Assembly: GCA_938009335.1 (NCBI GenBank)
Contig: CALLHT010000212.1
Span: 1 to 21,465, forward strand
DNA length: 21,465 nt
Direction of reading: 5' to 3'
DNA from: an uncultured Rhizobiaceae group bacterium
GTDB taxonomy: Bacteria; Pseudomonadota; Alphaproteobacteria; Rhizobiales; Rhizobiaceae
Of the stretch, positions 1 through 6,965 are shown piece after piece. Both the position numbers and the translations under genes were made by a program. A model generated the notes under the pieces. It was given only the letters and a program-made list of their open reading frames with translations. It was not told the origin of the DNA and made no database searches. Positions within the stretch are counted from its first letter, which is position 1, and each line of letters begins with the position of its first letter.

Positions 1-708
1 AAACTCTCCGAAATCGAAGCAAAGATTGGAGAACTCGCAAACGCCCCTGCCGTAGATCTATCTCCGATTGAAAGCAAAATCGGCGAGATAGAAACATCGG
101 TTTCTTCTTTAAAAGAAACGGTTGAAGCAAACGCAAGCAGCGTAGCTTCGTTGAACGCTCAGTCGTCAACGTTGCAGGAAACAGTAGCATCTGTAAAAGC
201 GAGTGAAAAAGTTGCCCGTTCTGTGGCTGTGAATGCACTTGGTGCGGCGCTTGAGAACGATGATCCTATCTCTCTGGCGATAGCATCTATTGAATCGCTG
301 GGCGGCAAAACAGAAGAAACGCAGCGTCTTGCGCAACTCTCCGATGAAGGCATTCCAAGCCAGAAGTCTTTACTGAGCGATTTGGCGAGTTTTACCGATA
401 CCGTTCAAAATCCTGTTGCCGATACCGCGTCAGGCGGCATCACTGATAAGTTCTGGGCGAATGCAAAGAACCTTGTTTCATTCAGATCTTCCGGTCCGCA
501 AGAGGGTAATTCAGCGATTGCAATCCTGTCCCGTGTGAAAGCAAACTTGGAAACAGGAAATCTGTCCGAAGTCATTGCTGAGTGGGAAAAACTTCCTGCT
601 GAAACAAGACAGTCTGGTGAGGTGTGGATCGCTAAAGTCAATAAGCGCGTGGAAGCGTTTGCGCTTTTTGAAACCCTGTCAAATAATGCGTCGGCACAAG
701 CTGGCTAA
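1..708 (+). CDS. Mic60/mitofilin-like inner-membrane protein, C-terminal part (5' end outside window)
   Basis: The frame is open from base 1 to a TAA at 706-708, giving 235 residues with no start in the window, so this is the 3' part of a longer gene. The first 65 or so residues look like coiled coil, rich in Glu, Ser, Ala and Ile, with near-repeated units such as LSEIEAKIGELA and LSPIESKIGEIE. A helical alpha-rich domain follows, with the phrases ARSVAVNALGAAL and VIAEWEKLPAETR, and the end is AQAG. This order, and the position directly before hemY, match the alphaproteobacterial mitofilin/Mic60 family (COG4223), whose genes usually sit in the hemC-hemD-mic60-hemY cluster. Family members are anchored by one N-terminal membrane helix (not visible here), face the periplasm and shape inner-membrane invaginations and contacts with the outer membrane. 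The family call is inferred from context plus the C-terminal pattern. The membrane-shaping role is known for relatives only. Confidence 0.75.
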   Translation, partial: KLSEIEAKIGELANAPAVDLSPIESKIGEIETSVSSLKETVEANASSVASLNAQSSTLQETVASVKASEKVARSVAVNALGAALENDDPISLAIASIESLGGKTEETQRLAQLSDEGIPSQKSLLSDLASFTDTVQNPVADTASGGITDKFWANAKNLVSFRSSGPQEGNSAIAILSRVKANLETGNLSEVIAEWEKLPAETRQSGEVWIAKVNKRVEAFALFETLSNNASAQAG

Positions 709-725
709 CCAAAGGAACCCGTATC

Positions 726-2582
726 ATGTTTCGTTTTCTTGTCTTTCTTTTGGTTGTCCTTGGGCTTGGGCTTCTGTTCGCCTGGGTAGCGGATAATCCC
801 GGCACTATTTTCTTGCAATGGGAATGGCTTGCGAGCCAGCTGGGCCGTCCCGGTGAAGAAGTTGGCATCCCGCTGACGACAGGCATTGTTGCGCTCATCA
901 TTTTGATTGTTGCAGTGATGTTCCTAACCAGTCTGTTCAAAGGCATCTTTGGCATGCCGGGCATCATCACGCGCTTCTTTGACAATCGACGCAAAGAGCG
1001 TGGCTATCGAGCATTGTCGCGCGGATTGATTGCTGCAAGTTCGGGCGATGTGGATACAGCCCGCAGCCTTGCAAAAGAGAGCGGTAGATTGTTAAAGAAC
1101 GATCCGCTGGTTTCACTATTGGGCACACAGACTGCGTTGCTTGAAGGAAACCGCGAGGAAGCCACCGCCAACTTCAAAGCAATGCTGGAAAATGAAGATA
1201 CGCGTATGGTTGCTTTGCGTGGATTGTTCCTCGAAGCAGAACGCCAAGGACAGCCAGAAGCGGCGCGTCACTATGCAGAAGAGGCTGCAAAACAGGCGCC
1301 ATCTCTACCATGGGCTGGAACTGCGAAGCTTCGGTATCAGGCTGGTGATTCTGACTGGGATGCCGCAATACAGACGCTTGAAGCCAATCGTTCTGCAGGT
1401 CTTATTGATCGCACGAAAGCCAAGCGTCATCGTGCTGTATTGCTGACGGCGAAAGCGATTTCTGTAGAGCAAGCCGATCCGGATCGCGCCAAGAAACTTG
1501 CCAAGGAAGCTCATAAGCTAGCAAAAGATCTGGTACCAGCTGCAACCGCATTTGCACGATCTGCGGCGCGGTTGGGCGATATTCGCGGTGCCTCGAAAAT
1601 TATTGAAGCGGCGTGGAAACAGATGCCACACCCTGAACTTGCAGAAGCCTATGCCACAGTTCGGGCAGGTGACTCGGTACAAGACCGCTTGAAGCGCGCC
1701 AAGAAACTGGCAGCTCTTAAGGCAAATCATCCTGAAGGTAGTCTTGCAGTTGCAATCGCTGCGATTGATGCGAAGGAATGGGATGACGCCCGTGCAGCAC
1801 TTCAACCTGTGCTGACAACCCGTCCTACAGAACGCGCGTGTCTTCTGATGGCTGATATTGAAGAAGGCCAACATGGTGACCAGGGCCGTATGCGCGATTG
1901 GTTGTCTCGAGCTGTTCGTGCACCTGCTGATGAAGCATGGACTGCAGATGGACACGTATCGGAAGAATGGATGCCGATGTCGCCAGTCACGGGTGAGATT
2001 GATGCCTTTGAATGGAAGATGCCGGTCGCCCAGCTTGGTGAAGAGAAAGCTCCGGTTCTGACTGTTGAAGAATTGCAGGAGCAGGCAAAGCCAATTCCTT
2101 CTCCTGTTGTTGCTGCAGCTGCAGCGGCTTCTACAGTTATTGAAGTGGAAGAAGCTGAGGCGCAGGCGAAAGATGAGGTAATCGAAGCAGAAATCGTGGA
2201 AGAGGCTAAGGAAGAGGAGTCAAAGCCTGAAAGCGAAGCTGCTAAAGACCAAAAGGAAAATGTTGAAGCGACAGCGGAAGAAGATTCTTCAGGTACAGCA
2301 GATTCTGAAAGTGACGAAAAGGAAGACAAGGCCGAGCCAGAAGCTGTAGCAGATCCTGAACCAGTTGCAGATAACGTTGTACCGATTGAGAGCGCTAAAT
2401 CTTCTGATGACGATGCTTCAAATCAAGTCGATAAGGCTAACACAGCCTCCAAAGAAGAAGAGATCAGTGATTCGTCTTCACCGTTTGAGAATACAGTAAA
2501 GATCCCGTTGGATAGGAGACCGGATGATCCAGGTCCGCATCCGGATAAGGAACCGCCAAAGAAAGGTTTCAAACTGTTTTGA
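726..2582 (+). CDS. hemY: HemY N-terminal-domain / TPR inner-membrane protein with long acidic C-terminal tail
   Basis: The ATG at 726 has an AAAGGA ribosome site about nine bases upstream and lies 17 bases after the mic60 stop, so the two are probably co-transcribed. The 618-residue product has two membrane segments (about residues 4-21 and 49-70), as is usual for the proteobacterial HemY family. A helical TPR-like region follows (about 90-430), with repeats such as GYRALSRGLIAASSGDVDTA and ARHYAEEAAKQAP. Residues about 455-600 are a low-complexity Glu/Asp/Ser/Ala linker, and the protein closes with a Pro-rich basic tail ending KKGFKLF. HemY of this type is not the Bacillus protoporphyrinogen oxidase of the same name. 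Its role in late haem synthesis is poorly defined, and it is thought to act as a scaffold at the membrane. The long acidic linker makes the protein longer than the roughly 400-residue enterobacterial HemY. Confidence 0.9.
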   Translation: MFRFLVFLLVVLGLGLLFAWVADNPGTIFLQWEWLASQLGRPGEEVGIPLTTGIVALIILIVAVMFLTSLFKGIFGMPGIITRFFDNRRKERGYRALSRGLIAASSGDVDTARSLAKESGRLLKNDPLVSLLGTQTALLEGNREEATANFKAMLENEDTRMVALRGLFLEAERQGQPEAARHYAEEAAKQAPSLPWAGTAKLRYQAGDSDWDAAIQTLEANRSAGLIDRTKAKRHRAVLLTAKAISVEQADPDRAKKLAKEAHKLAKDLVPAATAFARSAARLGDIRGASKIIEAAWKQMPHPELAEAYATVRAGDSVQDRLKRAKKLAALKANHPEGSLAVAIAAIDAKEWDDARAALQPVLTTRPTERACLLMADIEEGQHGDQGRMRDWLSRAVRAPADEAWTADGHVSEEWMPMSPVTGEIDAFEWKMPVAQLGEEKAPVLTVEELQEQAKPIPSPVVAAAAAASTVIEVEEAEAQAKDEVIEAEIVEEAKEEESKPESEAAKDQKENVEATAEEDSSGTADSESDEKEDKAEPEAVADPEPVADNVVPIESAKSSDDDASNQVDKANTASKEEEISDSSSPFENTVKIPLDRRPDDPGPHPDKEPPKKGFKLF

Positions 2583-2586
2583 TATG

Positions 2587-2610
2587 AAAGGCCCGATCCG
2601 GGCCTTTTTT
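2587..2610 (+). terminator. Rho-independent terminator after hemY
   Basis: A perfect 8-bp stem (AAAGGCCC at 2587-2594, GGGCCTTT at 2600-2607) closes a 5-base GATCC loop and runs into six T residues (2605-2610). It starts four bases after the hemY stop. Its T-tract overlaps the last bases of the TAA stop of the convergent aminotransferase gene. Read on the minus strand the hairpin is preceded by A residues but followed by only three T residues, so it is probably much stronger on the plus strand. Confidence 0.9.
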
Positions 2611-3772
2611 ATTGCGACGAGAGAAAGACGTCTAATCGGTCAAATGCCTCATGCAGCAGTGATTCCTCTTTAGCGAAGCAAATGCGGAACCAATTTTTCA
2701 AGGATGGATCAAACCCTGACCCTGGTGCGACTCCCACTTCCGCTTCTTGGGCGATTTTTTCCGCTAATTCGACATCATTGGTTACGTCTTCCATCTGGAA
2801 GAATGCATAGAAAGCAGCATGCGGTGGTATAACGTTTATGCCATCCATAGTGGACAATCTTTGAATTGAAACATCGCGCCCCCGTCTGTATCGCGCAATC
2901 TGTTCCGCGATAAATGGCTCGCCATGTTGGATGGCGGCAAATCCACCGGCTTGCACAAATTCCGGCGCGCAGGACATGGAGAATTCCATTAGCTTTTCAC
3001 ACTCTGGAATGAGAGATGGCGGAAGAGTTAACCATCCCAAACGCCAGCCCGTCATTGCCCAGCTTTTTGAGAAACTGTTGACGATAATCACGCGATCCTC
3101 TGCTTCCGCAATTTCAGCAAAAGAAGGCGCCGCGCGGCCGTCAAATACGATGCGCGAATACACTTCGTCAGAAATAATCCAGCATCCCGTCTTTCGGCAT
3201 GTTTCAAGGATGGTTTTCATCTCATCAAGTGATAGCGACCAACCGGTTGGATTATTTGGTGAATTCAACAGGAGTATTTTCGCCGTTGATGCCGCATCCA
3301 AGAGTGCATCAATATCGAGTGACCAGCCATTCGCTGACGGGGTGAGCGGTACCGTCTCAATCTCAGCTTGTTGCAGTTCTGGTACCGTCATCAAGGTTGG
3401 GAAAGAAGGTGATGTCGTGACCATCTTGTCGCCGGGCGACATAAGCAGCTGAAAGGCGAGATTGACCGCGTTTGTACCCGAAACGGTTATTGCAATGCGA
3501 TCGTCCGTGATGCTTGTTGAATAGAGACCGGTCATGTATTGCGCGATTGCTTCACGCAGCCAGGGTTTACCCAATCCTTCATTATACGTGGTTTTTCCAT
3601 CTAACATCGCCTGATGCGCGGGCTCGATGATGAACTGCGGTGTGGTAACATCCGGCTCACCAAACCAAAGCGGAATGAGGTTCTTGTTTCCCATATGTGG
3701 GTTTGCAAGTTCTCGAATTCGGGAAATTGGAATGGATCTGCCAGTGCTTTGCAGTCCGTCGATTGCTGTCAT
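2609..3772 (-). CDS. PLP-dependent class I/II aminotransferase (aspartate aminotransferase family)
   Basis: This is a fold-type I aminotransferase of about 387 residues counted from the ATG at 3772. Visible motifs are YNEGLGKPWLREAI near the N-terminus, SGTNA (cofactor phosphate loop), NSPNNPTGW with the pyridoxal-contacting Asn (about N174), SDEVY with the Asp that pairs with the pyridine nitrogen (about D202), SFSKSWAMTGWRLG with the Schiff-base lysine (about K236), and NWFRICFA with the substrate carboxylate-binding Arg (about R363). The frame is open to a TTG at 3787, but the ATG five codons later is a more ordinary start, with a GGA about ten bases before it. The upstream cyclase stop is at 3789-3791, so the two genes are almost touching and probably co-transcribed. 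Substrate preference cannot be read from the sequence. Aspartate, aromatic amino acids or related compounds are all possible. Confidence 0.88.
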   Translation of the reverse strand: MTAIDGLQSTGRSIPISRIRELANPHMGNKNLIPLWFGEPDVTTPQFIIEPAHQAMLDGKTTYNEGLGKPWLREAIAQYMTGLYSTSITDDRIAITVSGTNAVNLAFQLLMSPGDKMVTTSPSFPTLMTVPELQQAEIETVPLTPSANGWSLDIDALLDAASTAKILLLNSPNNPTGWSLSLDEMKTILETCRKTGCWIISDEVYSRIVFDGRAAPSFAEIAEAEDRVIIVNSFSKSWAMTGWRLGWLTLPPSLIPECEKLMEFSMSCAPEFVQAGGFAAIQHGEPFIAEQIARYRRGRDVSIQRLSTMDGINVIPPHAAFYAFFQMEDVTNDVELAEKIAQEAEVGVAPGSGFDPSLKNWFRICFAKEESLLHEAFDRLDVFLSSQ

Positions 3773-3788
3773 GGTTTGTATATCCAAA

Positions 3789-5192
3789 TTATACTTTTAA
3801 TATAGCAATTGACTGGATTTCATCGATTCCTTCAACCTTAGTTTCTATAAATTCAGGTTTGAATTTTCCGGAATACCCTTCCTGCACAGCGTGATCCCAA
3901 AGTGCGCGGGTTACGATGCATTCTGTTCCCAGCGCTTTGTTATGTTTTTCAAGTTTTGCTGATGTGTTGACAGGCGCCCCAATCACCGTCATCTCCAAAC
4001 GGTCGCCTTGACCGACAGCACCGAAAGTAACGGGGCCACCGGCAATACCAATTCCTATTGTCATCGGTTTGTTTTCCGGGGTAAGCAACAGAGGATCATC
4101 CCAATTGTGATTGTCCAAAAGCACGGCTTCTGCGGCCTCTATTGCTCTTCTGCACACCGCGGTTTCGCTGGAGCCATCCACACCTAGTGTTGCCATGATC
4201 CCATCTCCCATGAACTTGTCGATGATGGCGCCGTGTTCCTGCAAGATGGGAACGACCCTGCCTTGATAGGCGGAAAGCATTTTCATAACGTCCGATGCCT
4301 CGCGATGCGCTGCGTAGGTTGTAAAACCCCGGATATCGATGTTCAGAATTGCCATCGATTGCCGTTGACCATGACCAGCTTCGAGAACCTCTGAACTTCC
4401 GCGAATATCTTGAGCAATGCGTTTATCAAAGAACCGCGAGAAATCATTGGCTGCGGTTTGCTCTGCCACGGCAGTGACCAGCAAGTTACTGGATGCGTTG
4501 ACTACCAAGGCCAGAATGCCGGTAACCGCGAGGATAGAAATGATCTTATCCACTTCTGCGCCAATCAGCACCGAATTTGATGTAAGATAATCTACATAGG
4601 AGCGGGTAATCATGGTGGATTGTGGATCGGTTGTAGTCACGTAGGTGACAACAAGGCCCCATCCGATTGCAGCGGCGACCCCGGCAGCTGCAACAAACTT
4701 CCATTCCAGCCGTAATGCTCGCAAGGCGATAAAGATGAACACATAAAGAAGAGTTGGTGATTTCAAAATAAATGAAGGCGGCTGTTCATATTGGAAATGA
4801 AAACTCACCATAAGTGAGTAAAGTAGGCCAAAATCGATTAGAATTGAAAAATAGACGGCCCAATCAGGTAGCTTGGATCGAACGGCCCATAGTAAGCCAA
4901 CGGCAGAAAGGGTCACATATGCTGTAAGCACCATTGGCACAGGTTGGAAGTCTGCCTCTTGGCCAGTCTTGGCCGCAAGCGCGTACAGTACCGAAAACAT
5001 AAGCACAATTGATAACTGAATAACCCGAACCAAAATTTCGTTGGCGCGTTCGCGATCTTGCAGCCGCATCAAAACACGATCCGGCAACACACCCATGTCC
5101 CGCGATCTTAAAAAGTTTCGGAAAAAGTATTCCTTGAAGTTCACTTGCCACGTCCAGTTAAGCAAAAGCACTGTGACTCTATTAAACTGCAT
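3789..5192 (-). CDS. Membrane-anchored class III adenylate/guanylate cyclase
   Basis: The N-terminal half has about six hydrophobic segments (near residues 57-74, 86-105, 112-130, 146-162, 166-186 and 217-242, counted from the ATG at 5192). The C-terminal half is a class III nucleotide cyclase domain. The two metal-binding aspartates are seen in LNIDIRGF (about D286) and FMGDGIMA (about D330). The later motif RLEMTVIGAPVNTSAKLEKH carries Thr in place of the usual adenine-selecting Asp, as in class IIIb cyclases. It keeps the transition-state Asn but has Lys where Arg is usual. One cyclase domain means the protein must dimerise to make two active sites. The start is uncertain: ATG 5192, TTG 5204 and a later ATG at 5096 (MGVLPDRV) are all possible, and none has a clear ribosome site. 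The later one would leave all membrane segments intact. It lies directly upstream of the aminotransferase. The likely product is cAMP, by inference. Confidence 0.87.
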   Translation of the reverse strand: MQFNRVTVLLLNWTWQVNFKEYFFRNFLRSRDMGVLPDRVLMRLQDRERANEILVRVIQLSIVLMFSVLYALAAKTGQEADFQPVPMVLTAYVTLSAVGLLWAVRSKLPDWAVYFSILIDFGLLYSLMVSFHFQYEQPPSFILKSPTLLYVFIFIALRALRLEWKFVAAAGVAAAIGWGLVVTYVTTTDPQSTMITRSYVDYLTSNSVLIGAEVDKIISILAVTGILALVVNASSNLLVTAVAEQTAANDFSRFFDKRIAQDIRGSSEVLEAGHGQRQSMAILNIDIRGFTTYAAHREASDVMKMLSAYQGRVVPILQEHGAIIDKFMGDGIMATLGVDGSSETAVCRRAIEAAEAVLLDNHNWDDPLLLTPENKPMTIGIGIAGGPVTFGAVGQGDRLEMTVIGAPVNTSAKLEKHNKALGTECIVTRALWDHAVQEGYSGKFKPEFIETKVEGIDEIQSIAILKV

Positions 5193-5204
5193 TCTAAACA
5201 GCAA

Positions 5205-5220
5205 CGCGATCTATATCACA
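5205..5220 (-). promoter_or_regulatory. Possible CRP/FNR-family binding site upstream of the cyclase gene
   Basis: On the minus strand this reads TGTGATATAGATCGCG. Compared with the enterobacterial CRP consensus TGTGA-N6-TCACA it matches all five bases of the left half and three of five on the right. A further half-site, AGTGA, lies eleven bases upstream of TGTGA on the same strand. The site is 12 bases before the ATG at 5192. It is a weak match by eye in a short intergenic region, so it is a candidate only. Confidence 0.3.
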
Positions 5221-5262
5221 GATTGATCACTTTACCGCGCTTTATTTGTTCTATTTTTGTTC

Positions 5263-5291
5263 TTGACAGAAAGTGAGATGGATTTTACGCT
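5263..5291 (+). promoter_or_regulatory. Candidate sigma-70 promoter for yifB
   Basis: A perfect -35 box TTGACA (5263-5268) is followed, after 17 bases, by TACGCT (5286-5291), which matches only three of six bases of the -10 consensus. The position fits an initiation point just before the AAAGGG ribosome site at 5297-5302. It lies inside the extended reading frame that begins at TTG 5257, which is one reason to reject that start for yifB. Confidence 0.35.
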
Positions 5292-5310
5292 CTGTCAAAG
5301 GGTTGTGAAA

Positions 5311-6840
5311 ATGGTTGCAAAAGTTAATACAGTTGCGTTTCAGGGCGTAGAGGCTGTTCCGGTGGATGTGCAGGTGATGATTGCACCGGGAAAGCTACAC
5401 TTCGCTATTGTGGGTTTACCAGACAAAGCAGTTGCTGAAAGCCGTGAGCGGGTTATGGCAGCGCTACATGCATCTGGGTTATCATTGCCGCCAAAACGTA
5501 TCACCGTAAACCTTGCCCCTGCCGACCTGCCAAAAGAAGGTAGCCATTATGATGTACCCATCGCGCTTGGGCTTATGGCCGGTCTTGGCGCAATTCCCAG
5601 CGACGCGCTGAATGATTATGTTGTCATTGGAGAGTTGGCGCTGGATGGGTCGCTTACTGCGGTAGCAGGTGCATTGCCAGCTGCGATTAGCGCAAATGCT
5701 CAAGGCAAAGGCCTGATTTGTCCACATGCGTGTGGGCCAGAAGCGGCATGGGCTGATCGGGATATGAGCATTCTTGCTCCTTCCAATCTAATCTCTCTGG
5801 CAAATCATTTTCGCGGGACACAGTTATTGTCTAAGCCGCTGCCTGCTTTGCAACAGACGGGAGATGCATTGCCTGATTTAGCAGATATCAAAGGCCAGGA
5901 AACGGCAAAACGTGCGTTGGAAATTGCGGCTGCGGGAGGACACAACCTTTTGATGGTTGGGCCGCCGGGCTCAGGAAAGTCAATGCTGGCCGCCCGGATT
6001 GCCGGCATATTGCCGGACCTGACTGCGCCTGAGCTGCTTGAAGTTTCGATGATTGCCTCGATTGCCGGAGAGCTGGCGGATGGCAAGTTGAGCAATCGGC
6101 GCCCGTTTCGAAGCCCGCATCATTCAGCTTCAATGGCGGCGATGGTTGGAGGCGGTGTTCGTGCGCGACCCGGTGAAGTTTCGCTCGCTCACAATGGAAT
6201 TTTGTTCTTGGACGAATTTCCGGAGTTTTCTCCGCAGGTTCTCGATTCCCTCAGGCAGCCGATCGAAAATGGTGAAACGGTTATTGCGAGAGCAAACCAC
6301 CGCATTACGTATCCCTCTCGGGTACAGGTCATCGCGGCGATGAACCCGTGCCGATGTGGAATGGCCGGAGAGCCTGGACATACTTGTAAGCGGGGAGATC
6401 GATGTGCCGGAGATTATCAGGCGAGGATATCCGGTCCGTTGTTAGATCGGATTGATATCCGTATTGATGTGCCGACTGTTAGTGCATCTGATTTGATCAA
6501 CCGATCTCCAGGTGAGGCTTCTACACATGTTGCACAACGCGTAGCGCGGGCAAGGCAGAGACAGCTTTCCCGATTTGAACATCTTGGCATTTCAGCCAGA
6601 ACGAATTCCGATTTACCCGCTGGACTGGCAGAAACTGTGGCAGCGCCGGATGAGGGCGGAGAAGCATTGCTTCGTGAAGCTGCGCAGCAGTTAAAGTTCT
6701 CCGCTCGGGCCTATCATCGCATCCTCAAAGTTGCGCGTACCATCGCGGATTTGGATGATTGTGAAATTGTATCCCGAATTCATTTGGCGGAAGCGATTTC
6801 TTATCGTTCCGCGGGTACGCGGTTGGCGATTGCGGCATAA
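5311..6840 (+). CDS. comM: YifB/ComM family Mg-chelatase-like AAA+ ATPase
   Basis: The ATG at 5311 has AAAGGG (5297-5302) eight bases upstream and gives the family-typical N-terminus MVAKVNTVAFQGVEAVPVDV. The frame extends back to a TTG at 5257, but that adds residues unlike the family and runs over the candidate promoter. The 509-residue product has an N-terminal ChlI-like (Lon-protease-fold) domain (about 1-170) and an AAA+ core with Walker A GPPGSGKS (217-224) and Walker B ILFLDEF (297-303). A Cys cluster lies at 347, 349, 359 and 365 (NPCRCG...HTCKRGDRC). A C-terminal helical domain (about 420-509) includes the phrase FSARAYHRILKVARTIADL. The family is a hexameric branch-migration helicase. 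In naturally transformable bacteria ComM promotes integration of taken-up DNA. Its role in non-competent species is unclear. The gene stands alone between divergent and downstream neighbours. Confidence 0.93.
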   Translation: MVAKVNTVAFQGVEAVPVDVQVMIAPGKLHFAIVGLPDKAVAESRERVMAALHASGLSLPPKRITVNLAPADLPKEGSHYDVPIALGLMAGLGAIPSDALNDYVVIGELALDGSLTAVAGALPAAISANAQGKGLICPHACGPEAAWADRDMSILAPSNLISLANHFRGTQLLSKPLPALQQTGDALPDLADIKGQETAKRALEIAAAGGHNLLMVGPPGSGKSMLAARIAGILPDLTAPELLEVSMIASIAGELADGKLSNRRPFRSPHHSASMAAMVGGGVRARPGEVSLAHNGILFLDEFPEFSPQVLDSLRQPIENGETVIARANHRITYPSRVQVIAAMNPCRCGMAGEPGHTCKRGDRCAGDYQARISGPLLDRIDIRIDVPTVSASDLINRSPGEASTHVAQRVARARQRQLSRFEHLGISARTNSDLPAGLAETVAAPDEGGEALLREAAQQLKFSARAYHRILKVARTIADLDDCEIVSRIHLAEAISYRSAGTRLAIAA

Positions 6841-6965
6841 TGCCAACAGTGCCGTATCTTAAAACATCTTTCGCCCAAGCTCCGAAACCGTTTCTAAATC
6901 TTTTTTGACTATTGTTGTCTGAACTCTGTCGCCATAGGGCGTGTCCCAATTATCAGTAAGTCAGC

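Noticed and set aside
1802..2329. 175-residue minus-strand open frame opposite hemY, rich in Ser and Ala
   Set aside because: It is the mirror of the Glu/Asp/Ala low-complexity linker of hemY, has no recognisable domain or ribosome site, and hemY is clearly the coding strand.
2931..3452. 173-residue plus-strand open frame inside the aminotransferase gene
   Set aside because: The minus strand carries the full set of aminotransferase motifs. The plus frame has no family resemblance.
3773..3787. TTG start five codons upstream for the aminotransferase
   Set aside because: It lies one base from the cyclase stop without a ribosome site, whereas ATG 3772 has a GGA at suitable spacing. The difference is small and not certain.
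6841..6965. TTGACT at 6905-6910 as a promoter for the hybrid kinase
   Set aside because: No acceptable -10 hexamer at 16-18 bases downstream, so it is not reported as a promoter.
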